Shown here piece after piece: positions 26,724-35,155 of a stretch of 64,000 bases of DNA. Positions within the stretch are counted from its first letter, which is position 1. Every line of letters begins with the position of its first letter. The notes beneath the pieces are model-generated. The model saw only the letters and a list, made by a program, of their open reading frames with translations. It was not told where the DNA came from and did not search any database. The DNA lies in assembly GCF_001766415.1 (NCBI RefSeq), contig NZ_MKXO01000001.1, positions 1,094,897-1,158,896 on the forward strand. Direction: 5' to 3'. The translations under genes were made by a program, and so were the position numbers. This stretch comes from Exiguobacterium aurantiacum. Lineage in GTDB: Bacteria; Bacillota; Bacilli; Exiguobacteriales; Exiguobacteriaceae.

Positions 26724-27769
26724 GATGATTTGCCTCCCATTTTTTCACGTGAATAGTCATGTATAAATGCCGTCAATTTGACGAGTACGGCCGGGTCGAC
26801 TTCTGGGAACACCCCATGTCCCAAGTTGAAGACGTAGCCCGGTTGTTTCATCCCTTCATCGAGGATTTCTTTCACTTTCTCCTCGATGACCGGCCATGGT
26901 GCCAGCAAGAACGACGGGTCCAAGTTTCCTTGCACCGCTTTCGTAATGCCGCGATCGCGCGCTTCTTGAACCGACAAGCGCCAGTCGAGCCCGACGACGT
27001 CGATTGGCTGATCTTGCCATTCTTCTACAAGATGGCTCGCTCCGACACCGTGCATGATGAGCGGGATGTCGAGTGTGCGCAATTCAGTGAAGATGCGCTC
27101 AGTCGTCGGTTTAATGTAACGGACATAATCTTTGCGGCTGAGCGTCCCGACCCATGAATCGAACAATTGGAACGCTTGGATACCGGCCTCGGCTTGCGCT
27201 TTGGCGTACGTGATGACCATGTCTCCAAGTTTGTCCATGAGCGCGTTCCAAACGTCCGGCTCAGCATACATGAGTGCTTTCGTCCGATGATAGCTTTTCG
27301 ATGGACCGCCTTCAATCATATAGCTCGCAAGCGTGAACGGTGCTCCCGAGAATCCGATGAGCGGCACTTCAAGACGCTCTCGAAGCAAACGGATCGTCTC
27401 GAGCACGTACGAGATGTCGTCGACATTCAGCGGTTTTAAGCGCTCGACGTCCTCCATCGTCCGATACGGATTATCGATGACCGGGCCAATCCCGCTCTTA
27501 ATTTCTACGTTGACGCCCATCGACGGGAGTGGCGTCATGATATCTTTGTACAGAATGGCCGCGTCGACTCCGAGTTGCTTGACCGGGAGTTCTGTCACGT
27601 AGGCGCATAGTTCTGAATCGTGTGTGATTTCGAACAACGTCCTCGTTTTCTTGATCTCACGATATTCTGGTTGGTAGCGTCCGGCTTGGCGCATATACCA
27701 GACCGGCACATAGTCTGTCGCCTCTCCTCGAAACGCCTTCAAAATAGTATCGTTCATACGTCGCGTCAT
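26720..27769 (-). CDS. hemE: Uroporphyrinogen III decarboxylase HemE
   Basis: 349 residues; removes four carboxyl groups from uroporphyrinogen III to give coproporphyrinogen III. Signatures: [16 protein letters not shown], the catalytic Asp region [36 protein letters not shown], and [10 protein letters not shown] near the C-terminus. First gene of the operon; GAGGGG precedes the start, although two possible ATG codons four codons apart make the exact start uncertain. A PerR/Fur-like palindrome (27840-27854) lies next to a TATAAT -10 element upstream. Confidence 0.95.
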   Translation of the reverse strand: MTRRMNDTILKAFRGEATDYVPVWYMRQAGRYQPEYREIKKTRTLFEITHDSELCAYVTELPVKQLGVDAAILYKDIMTPLPSMGVNVEIKSGIGPVIDNPYRTMEDVERLKPLNVDDISYVLETIRLLRERLEVPLIGFSGAPFTLASYMIEGGPSKSYHRTKALMYAEPDVWNALMDKLGDMVITYAKAQAEAGIQAFQLFDSWVGTLSRKDYVRYIKPTTERIFTELRTLDIPLIMHGVGASHLVEEWQDQPIDVVGLDWRLSVQEARDRGITKAVQGNLDPSFLLAPWPVIEEKVKEILDEGMKQPGYVFNLGHGVFPEVDPAVLVKLTAFIHDYSREKMGGKSS

Positions 27770-27839
27770 TCCCCTCTATAATTCTCCTACACTCTTCTTC
27801 TATAGGTATGTGAACTCAAAAACATTATACAGAAATTAA

Positions 27840-27854
27840 TTAGAATAATGCTAA
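27840..27854. promoter_or_regulatory. Candidate PerR-type operator before hemE
   Basis: TTAGAATAATGCTAA, a 7-1-7 palindrome with one mismatch, close to the PerR pattern TTATAATnATTATAA. It lies about 15 bases upstream of a TATAAT on the hemE strand, where it would overlap the -35 region. PerR controls other haem genes in B. subtilis. Confidence 0.35.
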
Positions 27855-27885
27855 TGTGAAGCATTTTCATTGTGTTTTCATTGTG

Positions 27886-28191
27886 TCATTTCTTCGTCGG
27901 ATACGTGCGGAACGCCGAATTGAGCTGACCCCGGATCAAATCGTCACGCTGTCTCGTCGATAGACGTTTCTCGCGCTCTTTAATGTCTTGAATCCGCCAT
28001 CCGTCCTCAAGCTTTGACGCCACGTCGATCAACCGCTCGACGTCATGGAAAGAATATTTACGCGAGCCTCCCTTTGTCCGCTCCGGGAAGACGAGTCCTT
28101 TCGCCTCATAATAGCGCACTTGTCGTTCAGAAAGTCCGGTCAGTTCGGTAATAACGCCCATTCCAATCACTTTCTTCGACTTGTAGTCCAT
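27886..28191 (-). CDS. tnrA: Nitrogen regulator TnrA (MerR family)
   Basis: 101 residues. The MerR-type winged helix is GVITELTGLSERQVRYYEAKGL and SRKYSFHDVERLIDVASKLEDG, nearly the same as TnrA/GlnR. The C-terminal end, GQLNSAFRTYP, matches the short TnrA tail (GQLNAHFR) by which feedback-inhibited glutamine synthetase traps the regulator; GlnR tails are longer and different. It is divergent from an ammonium transporter, and a perfect TnrA palindrome sits between them, so control of both genes is likely. glnA is not in the window, so a second family member elsewhere is possible. Confidence 0.88.
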   Translation of the reverse strand: MDYKSKKVIGMGVITELTGLSERQVRYYEAKGLVFPERTKGGSRKYSFHDVERLIDVASKLEDGWRIQDIKEREKRLSTRQRDDLIRGQLNSAFRTYPTKK

Positions 28192-28221
28192 CGTCCGCCA
28201 TCTCCCTTCTCAAAAAAACTA

Positions 28222-28238
28222 TGTCAGATAATCTGACA
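28222..28238. promoter_or_regulatory. TnrA/GlnR operator
   Basis: TGTCAGATAATCTGACA is a perfect 17-bp palindrome and matches TGTNANAWWWTNTNACA at every fixed base. It lies directly before a -35-like TTGCAA of the transporter gene, an activating position, and 30 bases before the tnrA start. Confidence 0.85.
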
Positions 28239-28319
28239 AATTGCAATCCAACCCGTTCATTTCGTCTTAAACTGAAACCAACTTTTGAAATCACACCTGC
28301 TAAAAGGAGGAATCGCAAC

Positions 28320-29618
28320 ATGGAAGAAATTATGTATTATATGGACACGCTGTTCGTACTCATCGCTGCACTGCTCGTCTTGACGATGCAACTTGGTTTC
28401 GGCTTACTCGAGACCGGGACGCTCCGGGCTAAAAACGCCGGGCATGTCGCTGTCAAACAAATCATCAGCCTCTCTGTGGCGGCACTCGCCTTTTGGGCCG
28501 TCGGGTTCGGCCTCTCATTCGGGGATGGTACCCGCTGGTTCGGGACTGAAGGATTCTTTTTGAACGGATCGTTCACGAGCCTCGACTGGGCCAACGTCTC
28601 GCTCGACATTAAATTCTTGTTCCAATTGTCATTCGTCGCCGTTGCGCTCGCAATCGCTTGGGGCGGATTTGCGGAACGGGCTAAACTGTCGGCTTACGTC
28701 TTATTCGGTATCTTCTTCGTCGCCATTCTCTACCCGATCGTCGCTCGCTCGGTTTGGGCGGGTGGACTCCTCGGCTCAATGGGGATGCAGGACTTCGCAG
28801 GTTCAGCCGTCGTCCATCTCCAAGGTGGGATGGCCGCCCTCATGGCGACGATCATCTTGAAACCACGACGGAAAACAGAATCACTCGCCGGTCATAACCA
28901 CGTCTTGACGGTCGTCGGCGGACTCGTCCTTTGGCTCTGTTGGTTCGGATTCAACGCCGGATCGACGATGTCGGTCGCTGACGGATTCTTCGGTTATGTC
29001 GCACTTACGACGATGCTCGCTACGGCTGCCGGTGCGCTCGGCGCGCTCGCCATCGTCATGATCCACAAGAAGACGGCCGACATCCCTTCAGTCGTCAACG
29101 GTGTCCTCGGGGCGCTCGTCGCCATCACAGCCGCTTGTGCCTTTGTCGAACCATGGGCCGCTGTCGTCATCGGCGCCCTCGCTTCCATCGCAACATACGG
29201 CACGAGCATCCTCATGGCGAAATATATCGATGACCCACTCTGTGCCTTCTCGGTCCACGGTGTCGCTGGCATCATCGGAACACTCGCACTCGGGTTCTTC
29301 GCATCACCGCGTCTCGTCGAGATCACCGGCATCGGTTCGGCCGGACTCTTCTACGGTGGCGGCTTGTCACAACTCGGCGTCCAGGCGCTTGGTGTCTTGA
29401 TCGCAATGGTCATCGCCGGAGGCGGAAGCTACGCCTTCTTAAAACTACTCGACGTGACGATCGGTCTCCGTGTCACTGAAGAGCAAGAAGACGTCGGGCT
29501 CGATATCGCCGAGCACGGTGTATCGGCATACGGTGAAATCGATGCGGAAACTGACACTCCGGCTCGTCTGCCGAAGATTCTCGGCTCGAGCGTGTCGGTC
29601 ATGTCACCAAAAAAATAA
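28320..29618 (+). CDS. amtB: Ammonium transporter (AmtB/NrgA)
   Basis: 432 residues from the ATG seven bases after AAAGGAGG. Eleven-helix Amt channel for ammonium uptake when nitrogen is scarce. Seen: FGLLETGTLRAKN in helix 1-2, the twin pore histidines in VVHLQGGMAAL and FSVHGVAGIIGTLALGF, WFGFNAGST, and the cytoplasmic tail with LRVTEEQEDVGLDIAEHG, which in the family is where a PII protein docks. No glnK/nrgB follows; a strong terminator comes straight after. The TnrA site upstream suggests activation under nitrogen limitation. Confidence 0.93.
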   Translation: MEEIMYYMDTLFVLIAALLVLTMQLGFGLLETGTLRAKNAGHVAVKQIISLSVAALAFWAVGFGLSFGDGTRWFGTEGFFLNGSFTSLDWANVSLDIKFLFQLSFVAVALAIAWGGFAERAKLSAYVLFGIFFVAILYPIVARSVWAGGLLGSMGMQDFAGSAVVHLQGGMAALMATIILKPRRKTESLAGHNHVLTVVGGLVLWLCWFGFNAGSTMSVADGFFGYVALTTMLATAAGALGALAIVMIHKKTADIPSVVNGVLGALVAITAACAFVEPWAAVVIGALASIATYGTSILMAKYIDDPLCAFSVHGVAGIIGTLALGFFASPRLVEITGIGSAGLFYGGGLSQLGVQALGVLIAMVIAGGGSYAFLKLLDVTIGLRVTEEQEDVGLDIAEHGVSAYGEIDAETDTPARLPKILGSSVSVMSPKK

Positions 29619-29627
29619 CAGCAGTCA

Positions 29628-29664
29628 AAGGGACACCCTTCACGCGCGTGGAAGGGTGTCCCTT
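29628..29664. terminator. Strong bidirectional terminator between amtB and ecsB
   Basis: 14-bp perfect stem AAGGGACACCCTTC / GAAGGGTGTCCCTT around a 9-base loop. Confidence 0.85.
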
Positions 29665-29666
29665 AT

Positions 29667-30797
29667 TCATTTCAACCGCCCTAAATAGTAACGGATGACG
29701 AGATAGCCGAGCACGACTCCCGCGACCGCGTCAACTCTAGCGCCGAAAGCGACCGACCCAACCGTCAGGACGACCAACTGACCAATCAGCAAGCGGTTCA
29801 TCCACCATTTGTAACCCGACAACCGTTCAAGACGCGTGATCGGCAACCATGAAGCGATCGACATCGTATCGAGCCGTTTGAAGAGCGGCACGAGTTGGAG
29901 TGCGGTCAAACCGACGAACAGCGGGACGACTAAGCCGACATACCAGCCACCCGACAGCCACATGACGATGAACGCCACGACAGAAAGGCGGAACACGAGG
30001 TCGAGCGAGTCTTTCGAACGGATGACACGTAAGCCATAGACATAACGTGCGGCATCCGCGCGTCTGAGCACCGAACGCTCGAGCGCTCGTACGATGACAC
30101 TTCTCTCCTTCACTTCCTCCCGCATCGCCGGCAAGTCGACGAACCAACTGATGACACGGTCGAACTGCGCCTTGCTCTTCTGCTCGAGCGTGAGCCAATC
30201 AAGGAGCGGGATGCGGTCGTGTCGTCTTAGATGAAGCAAGACAAGCGCGACAAGCGCCGGCACCGGCGTCAATAACGGGACACCGAAAATCATGATGACT
30301 CCACTCGCGAGCGCACTGAAGAGCACCACGTTTGAGACCAGTTCGAGCTTTGCGAGGCGACCCGCCACCGAAAGCAACACGCTCGCTGCGACGATGGCGC
30401 CTACTTCTGCCGGCGTGAGCGCTTGCGTCCGGACGATGAGCGGCAAGACGACGAGCATGACGACGAGCGCCCGAACGCTCGCGAACACGACGTTGAACAG
30501 ACGAACCCCGTTCATATACGAACGGATATCACCGAGCTCCGGCAACAAAAACACTTGGTCCGCTTCTTGAAGCAACGTCCGTGGCCGATGCCCGAGCGGC
30601 AAGAGCAAGAACACGAGCGCAACTACCCATTCGCTCGGAAACGCCGGGTCGAGTCCGTTTAAAAATTGATTATAGACGAATCCCCCGTAAATGAGCGTGA
30701 AGTAGAGCGTGAACAAGAGACCCCCGTTCGCCACATAGCGGCTATACTTCACGACTTCTTCCATCCAACTACTAAACCGCGCGTTGAACACCCTCAT
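29667..30797 (-). CDS. ecsB: ABC transporter permease EcsB
   Basis: 376 residues with about eight to ten hydrophobic helices in paired blocks. Motifs typical of EcsB include FLLLPLGHRPRTLLQEADQVF and FLLPELGDIRSYM near the N-terminal third. It overlaps the ecsA stop by four bases (ATGA), so the two are coupled. In Bacillus and Staphylococcus Ecs affects secretion, competence and regulated intramembrane proteolysis; the transported compound remains unclear. B. subtilis EcsB is about 30 residues longer. No ecsC follows. Confidence 0.85.
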   Translation of the reverse strand: MRVFNARFSSWMEEVVKYSRYVANGGLLFTLYFTLIYGGFVYNQFLNGLDPAFPSEWVVALVFLLLPLGHRPRTLLQEADQVFLLPELGDIRSYMNGVRLFNVVFASVRALVVMLVVLPLIVRTQALTPAEVGAIVAASVLLSVAGRLAKLELVSNVVLFSALASGVIMIFGVPLLTPVPALVALVLLHLRRHDRIPLLDWLTLEQKSKAQFDRVISWFVDLPAMREEVKERSVIVRALERSVLRRADAARYVYGLRVIRSKDSLDLVFRLSVVAFIVMWLSGGWYVGLVVPLFVGLTALQLVPLFKRLDTMSIASWLPITRLERLSGYKWWMNRLLIGQLVVLTVGSVAFGARVDAVAGVVLGYLVIRYYLGRLK

Positions 30798-31531
30798 TGC
30801 GCCCGCTCCTCGGCCTCGATCGCCTCGACATAAATGTCATCGAGCGTCGCGTCAGGACGGAGCGCATATTTTTCACGCAACTGCGCTGCCGTACCGGTCG
30901 CGATCACGACTCCTTGATGAAGGAACACGAACCGGTCACAGTGACGTTCCGCCGTCTCGAGGATATGCGTCGACATGAGAATCGCACACTCTTGTTTATA
31001 CTCATCAAACAGGCGGAGCAGTTGACGGATTGCGAGCGGATCGAGACCGACGAACGGTTCGTCGACGATCAAGAGCGGCGTCTTCGTCACGAGCGCGCTC
31101 AGGATCATCGCTTTTTGGCGCATCCCTTTCGAGAAGACGGATGGGAACCAGTCCAACTGTTTCTCCATACGCATGTCGCGGGCCAATCGTTCCGTCCGCA
31201 TCTCGAGGTCACGGCTGTCGATCTCGTACGCTTTCCCCATCAACAACAAATGTTCACGTAACGTCAACGTGTCATACAAAATCGGCGTCTCAGGTATGTA
31301 ACTTATTTTCTTGCGATAATTTTTTTCAGACGATTGCAACGTTTCGCCGTCGACTTCGACCGACCCCGAGATCGGTTCAAGCAATCCTAAAATATGTTTG
31401 ATCGTCGTCGACTTTCCGGCACCGTTTAGCCCTATCAGCCCGACGAGTTCACCTTTTTTTACTTCAAACGAAACATCATGCAGCACTTGTTTACCTATAT
31501 AACCGCCGTTCAAGTGTTCGACATGTAACAT
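30794..31531 (-). CDS. ecsA: ABC transporter ATP-binding protein EcsA
   Basis: 245 residues from the ATG behind GGGGTGGAG; longer in-frame starts have no ribosome site. Walker A GLNGAGKSTT (about 37-46), Q-loop near ISYIPETP, signature FSKGMRQKAM, Walker B LLIVDEPFVGLD, switch His in MSTHILE. The length matches Bacillus EcsA. It energises EcsB. The usual divergent neighbour hit is present but lies 1.6 kb further on, because two genes have been inserted between them. Confidence 0.9.
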   Translation of the reverse strand: MLHVEHLNGGYIGKQVLHDVSFEVKKGELVGLIGLNGAGKSTTIKHILGLLEPISGSVEVDGETLQSSEKNYRKKISYIPETPILYDTLTLREHLLLMGKAYEIDSRDLEMRTERLARDMRMEKQLDWFPSVFSKGMRQKAMILSALVTKTPLLIVDEPFVGLDPLAIRQLLRLFDEYKQECAILMSTHILETAERHCDRFVFLHQGVVIATGTAAQLREKYALRPDATLDDIYVEAIEAEERAQ

Positions 31532-31573
31532 GAAAACTCCACCCCTTATTTTCAACTTTTTTTTGTGATATAT

Positions 31574-31598
31574 GTTTTAAAAATTGTCACATGGGAAT
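31574..31598 (+). promoter_or_regulatory. Sigma-B-like promoter
   Basis: GTTTTA, 13-bp spacer, GGGAAT; sigma-B consensus is GTTTAA-N12-15-GGGTAT. It lies about 100 bases before the GlsB-like gene, whose Bacillus relative YwzA is known to be in the general stress regulon. Confidence 0.5.
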
Positions 31599-31699
31599 AT
31601 TCTCTACTGTAAGGCATTTTAAAAACTTATTCATCACTTCCATTGTTCCATAAAATTGTTAGTGAGAACAATGGACAAAACAGAGAGGAGAATGTTTGC

Positions 31700-31954
31700 A
31701 TGGGTTTTATTCTTTATTTGATCGTCGGAGGTATCATCGGTTGGTTAGCAGGTCTTATTTTAGGTAAAGACGTACCAGGCGGCGTTATCGGTAACATCAT
31801 CGCTGGTATCATTGGTGCTTGGCTTGGTGGATTGATCTTCCCTGATTTCGGACCAATCATCGCTGACATCGCGATTATTCCAGCACTTCTTGGTGCGATT
31901 ATCTTGATCTTGATCGTATCGTTCGTTATGAAATCAATGAACAAAAAGCGCTAA
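31700..31954 (+). CDS. GlsB/YeaQ/YmgE (transglycosylase-associated) stress membrane protein
   Basis: 84-residue protein with three hydrophobic helices rich in Gly and Ile. The repeated glycine pattern GGIIGWLAGLILGKDVPGG and NIIAGIIGAWLGGLIF is diagnostic of the family (UPF0410; YwzA in B. subtilis). The molecular role is unknown; members are induced by general or acid stress. ATG lies nine bases after GAGGAG. A sigma-B-like promoter upstream and a strong terminator downstream make it a single-gene unit, inserted between ecsA and hit. Its codon use is more A/T-rich than its neighbours', consistent with high expression or separate origin. Confidence 0.85.
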   Translation: MGFILYLIVGGIIGWLAGLILGKDVPGGVIGNIIAGIIGAWLGGLIFPDFGPIIADIAIIPALLGAIILILIVSFVMKSMNKKR

Positions 31955-31965
31955 TCTAGTGCTAC

Positions 31966-32000
31966 AAAAACGGGACCCTCGACACGAGGGTCCCGTTTTT
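31966..32000. terminator. Bidirectional rho-independent terminator
   Basis: Stem AAAACGGGACCCTCG / CGAGGGTCCCGTTTT with a 4-base loop; serves the stress protein gene and the convergent TcaA-like gene. Confidence 0.9.
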
Positions 32001-32004
32001 CCGT

Positions 32005-33057
32005 TCAACTTAACAGTAAATACATCGCCCCGTCGCGTTCGATGAAGCGTTTATCCGTTTCTAGACCGAGCAACGTGAAAATCGATTCGAACAGCGAGCG
32101 ATCGTAACGCCACTCGATCCCAAGCTCTGTCTCGATTCGTTCATTCGGTTCACCGAGGAGGGCGACCATATCGTCCGTCCGTTTGTCCAAATCGATGTCA
32201 ATTTGGTTCACTTTCTTTTTAACAAATGTCACATCCATGCCGGCATACCGCCACACGTCGCCGTCCCGTTCAAGCGGTTCACCGAGCTGTTCGACGACCG
32301 CTTTCTCCCGCTTGTTCATAACCGACTCAATCGTTTCAAGCGAATGCCCGGTCCTCGCCTCGACTTCAATCTCGATCAGCTCGACCCGCTCGATATCGAA
32401 CTGACCGGCAATCGTCTCGTTCGCTTCGGGCTGTAGCGCGAAAGCGAGCTGTTCCTCTCGAACGAGCGTCACCGTCTCCGTTCGCGTGACGGTCTCCCCG
32501 TTCACGACCGCGACGGCTTTGACGTCGTACCGGCCTGGCATCCGCTCGACCGTCAAGCTGTCGCCCGCCGCATCAATCCGGCCTACTTGTGTCCCATCGA
32601 CCCATATGTTCGTCAACGGCACGTCTGACGTCGCAACGAACGTTTGCGGTAACAGCTCAATCCGATAATCCGCAAAGCCGAACCGGCCGTCTCCCGTATC
32701 AAGCAAGCGGAACAATCCGACTGACTCCATACCTTGACGTTCATCGGCGCGGTCCGCCGCCACCTCAGAGATCGCCTCACCTCGAATCGACTTCTCTTCG
32801 TTCAGCCAACGCATGAACCGGAGTGCCTCGGCGCGCGTAAGCGGCTCAGTCTCATATTCAACCGTCTGCTCAAAGAAAGCGACGTCTTCCGTCAACAGAG
32901 CCTCTTTAAAACGAACGTGGATTTGCGCGTTCGCCTCCGCCGGCTTATAGCCCCATATATAGATTGCCCCCGTCGCTAAGACGAGCAAAACGGCTAGGAC
33001 GATGACGAGGCGAATCTTGCGCTGCCTTGTCGTCTTCTTCGATCGTTCATAAGCCAT
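32005..33057 (-). CDS. Membrane-anchored TcaA/YvbJ-like protein
   Basis: 350 residues from the ATG behind GGAGTGGAGAG. A short basic cytoplasmic N-terminus is followed by one membrane helix (about 17-35, LVIVLAVLLVLATGAIYIWG) and a long extracellular part. That part has a helical region and then a beta-rich domain (PLTNIWVDGTQVGRIDAAG and MPGRYDVKAVAVVNGE) like the second domain of TcaA, which is linked to glycopeptide response in staphylococci. Near the C-terminus two similar units occur (VEQLGEPLERDGDVWRY and VALLGEPNERIETELGIEW). The N-terminal zinc ribbon of YvbJ/TcaA is absent. Function uncertain; a wall-stress role is inferred from fold only. Confidence 0.55.
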   Translation of the reverse strand: MAYERSKKTTRQRKIRLVIVLAVLLVLATGAIYIWGYKPAEANAQIHVRFKEALLTEDVAFFEQTVEYETEPLTRAEALRFMRWLNEEKSIRGEAISEVAADRADERQGMESVGLFRLLDTGDGRFGFADYRIELLPQTFVATSDVPLTNIWVDGTQVGRIDAAGDSLTVERMPGRYDVKAVAVVNGETVTRTETVTLVREEQLAFALQPEANETIAGQFDIERVELIEIEVEARTGHSLETIESVMNKREKAVVEQLGEPLERDGDVWRYAGMDVTFVKKKVNQIDIDLDKRTDDMVALLGEPNERIETELGIEWRYDRSLFESIFTLLGLETDKRFIERDGAMYLLLS

Positions 33058-33189
33058 TCTCTCCACTCCTATCACTTTCTCTTGTCCTTCTATTGTAGGA
33101 TGACGTGAGAACGAGGACAATCATTCTTTCGCCTGAACTTCCGTGTTATGATGAAATCGATCAGTCATTTCATGAATGGAGGAAATACG

Positions 33190-33618
33190 ATGCATACCGA
33201 TGCCAATTGTATCTTTTGTAAAATCGTCAACAACGACATCCCTTCTTACAAGGTGTACGAAGATGATGACGTCGTCGCTTTTCTCGACATTTCCCAAGTG
33301 ACGAAAGGCCATACCCTCGTCATCCCGAAACATCATGCCAAAAACATTTACGAACTACCGAGTGACGTCGCAAGTGACGTCTTTAAAGCAGTCCCGGGAA
33401 TCGCGAGCGCGATTCAACGCGAAACGGGCGCAATCGGGATGAACGTCCTCTCGAACGCCGAACAAATCGCCGGTCAGACGGTGTACCATTTCCATATTCA
33501 CTTGCTCCCGCGCTACGGCCAAGAAGACGGCTTCGACGCGAAATGGGAAACCCATAACGATGCGTACACGCCAGAAGAAATGAACACGCTCGCGGCTCAA
33601 ATCAAACAACGTGTTTGA
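33190..33618 (+). CDS. hit: HIT-family nucleotide hydrolase (Hit)
   Basis: 142 residues from the ATG seven bases after GGAGG. The histidine triad HFHIHLLPR (about 98-106) is the catalytic site for splitting nucleoside phosphoramidates or adenylates. An N-terminal C-x-x-C pair (CIFCKI), with later His residues, forms the zinc site seen in HinT-type proteins. Also typical are DISQVTKGHTLVIPK and GMNVLSNAEQIAGQTV. In Bacillus hit lies beside ecsA and hpr, as here. Substrate in the cell unknown. Confidence 0.93.
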   Translation: MHTDANCIFCKIVNNDIPSYKVYEDDDVVAFLDISQVTKGHTLVIPKHHAKNIYELPSDVASDVFKAVPGIASAIQRETGAIGMNVLSNAEQIAGQTVYHFHIHLLPRYGQEDGFDAKWETHNDAYTPEEMNTLAAQIKQRV

Positions 33619-33625
33619 ACGAAAC

Positions 33626-33661
33626 AAGCGGACCAGACTCCTCCGAGAGCCTGGTCCGCTT
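33626..33661. terminator. Bidirectional terminator between hit and the 33.7-kb gene
   Basis: 11-bp stem AAGCGGACCAG / CTGGTCCGCTT with a 14-base loop. Confidence 0.75.
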
Positions 33662-33670
33662 TCATGTGTG

Positions 33671-34006
33671 TCATGACGAGTTGATCGAATTGAAGTGCCG
33701 CTTCCGCTCTTCTTCGATTTGAGCCCGTTCTATTTGCAATTTGATCGCCTGTTCATACAGTTGCTGACGAGATTTGACAGACTCCGCTTGTTCGAACTCT
33801 TTTCTTAATACATTTAGACGGGTGTCGATTTCAAAAAGTCGCTTTTCAAGCAAAGTTTGTTTACGCGTCTGTTCGTTCTGTTCTGACGCTTCGTATCCCG
33901 CCTCGAGTGCTTCCATTATTTTATGTGCCCAAGGGTCATCTCCCAGTTGTTTCGCCGCGTTGTACAAGTCTAGCATGTCATCGAACCAACGCTTTTGCTT
34001 GTCCAC
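33671..34006 (-). CDS. Unknown coiled-coil protein
   Basis: 111 residues, not recognised. Almost fully helical, and from about residue 45 a continuous coiled coil is likely (heptads in KRLFEIDTRLNVLRKEFEQ and IERAQIEEERKRH). No cysteine, no membrane helix. GTG start with AAGGTGA upstream. It sits in the conserved hit-yhaH-hpr block but I know no fixed Bacillus counterpart. A structural or adaptor role is possible, nothing more can be said. Confidence 0.65.
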   Translation of the reverse strand: MDKQKRWFDDMLDLYNAAKQLGDDPWAHKIMEALEAGYEASEQNEQTRKQTLLEKRLFEIDTRLNVLRKEFEQAESVKSRQQLYEQAIKLQIERAQIEEERKRHFNSINSS

Positions 34007-34174
34007 TGGAGGTCACCTTCCTTTGACCTCATTTTAAAATAAAATGATTTTTCGGTCAAAATTGAATGTTCTGAAAAATTTTATTTGAGATATAGGTTTT
34101 TAATCTCTCTTTTTTGGTAAAATAATATGAAAAGAATGTATTCTAGCATTATCGTGCTTGAGGAGGGGAATGTA

Positions 34175-34531
34175 TTGTCGAGTCACAATCGTCGCGAGTG
34201 GGTTGCTTTTGGCTTTGTCGTAGCGTTTTTAGGCGTGGCGACAGTGAAAAAGATTGCTCGTGGAACAGCCAACGATGCCGCATCGAATCAGCATCGGGCG
34301 TCTACAATCACTACGTTGAAAGAACAATTCCAAAAAGTTGCCAAAGATGCTTCACAAGTGGTGGCGGCTGGTAAGTTGCAAGGCAAAGAATTGACGGATC
34401 AAGTGAAAGCCGAGGTCGAACACTATCAACAAGACATTCAGCCTTCAATCGAGCAGATCCAAGGAAACCTAAACGAGCTTTCAAACGTACAGTCAGATAT
34501 GACCAAAGCGAAAGCGAAGAAGACCGACTGA
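34175..34531 (+). CDS. yhaH: YhaH-type YtxH-domain protein
   Basis: 118 residues from a TTG start six bases behind GAGGAGGGG; this gives the same length as B. subtilis YhaH. A weak hydrophobic stretch at about 9-25 (AFGFVVAFLGVATVKK) is followed by an amphipathic, Lys/Gln/Glu-rich helix that probably forms a coiled coil, as in other YtxH proteins. Family members are general-stress or envelope-associated, with unknown action. It lies upstream of hpr in the same direction, with a weak hairpin between. Confidence 0.8.
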   Translation: MSSHNRREWVAFGFVVAFLGVATVKKIARGTANDAASNQHRASTITTLKEQFQKVAKDASQVVAAGKLQGKELTDQVKAEVEHYQQDIQPSIEQIQGNLNELSNVQSDMTKAKAKKTD

Positions 34532-34540
34532 CCGGTCTTT
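34520..34540 (+). terminator. Possible weak terminator after yhaH
   Basis: AAGACCG / CGGTCTT, 7-bp stem overlapping the stop codon, followed by only a few T. May attenuate rather than stop read-through into hpr. Confidence 0.45.
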
Positions 34541-34591
34541 AGGCATCGTCCGTCGTTTTAGTCACTTTGTATCCGGAAAGGATGAATTGAG

Positions 34592-35155
34592 ATGGAACAT
34601 GAAAAAGAATTCTCTGGCCCTGAGGCCATGCTCTATAGTCATAAAATCATTCAGCTCAGTAAAGCATTGTGGAAGACGGTCGAAAAAGACTGGCAGAACT
34701 GGATCAAGCCTTTCGATTTGAACATAAACGAGCATCATATTTTATGGATCGCCCACGCGCTCGGTGGCGCCTCAATCTCTGAGATTGCGAAATATGGCGT
34801 GATGCACGTATCGACCGCGTTCAACTTTTCGAAAAAATTAGAAGATCGTGGTCTCCTCACGTTCTCTAAAAAAGAAACGGACAAACGTAATACTTATGTA
34901 CAGTTGACGCCTGAAGGCGAAGCGCTCTTGCTCGAAACGATTCATGCGTTCGACCCTGAAGAGAACGGTGTGTTCCGTGCCTCGCTCCCGTTGCAGGAGT
35001 TATACGGGAAGTTCCCGGACTTGACGGACATCACGGCCATCGTCCGCCGCCTTTACGGCGACAACTTTATGGACATCTTCGCTGAAACATCAAAAATGAT
35101 TTCTGAAGAGGCAGGCCGTCGTCCCGAAGATGACGAGCTGACTAAAGAAGCTTGA
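34592..35155 (+). CDS. hpr: MarR-family regulator Hpr (ScoC)
   Basis: 187 residues. The winged helix is [27 protein letters not shown] and [21 protein letters not shown], with the wing [18 protein letters not shown]; this is the ScoC/Hpr arrangement, with the long C-terminal helical extension. In Bacillus it represses extracellular protease, peptide transport and sporulation genes in the transition state. AAAGGATG precedes the ATG. The 3' end overlaps yhaI tail to tail by 14 bases. Lies in the conserved prsA-yhaI-hpr-yhaH order. Confidence 0.92.
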   Translation: MEHEKEFSGPEAMLYSHKIIQLSKALWKTVEKDWQNWIKPFDLNINEHHILWIAHALGGASISEIAKYGVMHVSTAFNFSKKLEDRGLLTFSKKETDKRNTYVQLTPEGEALLLETIHAFDPEENGVFRASLPLQELYGKFPDLTDITAIVRRLYGDNFMDIFAETSKMISEEAGRRPEDDELTKEA

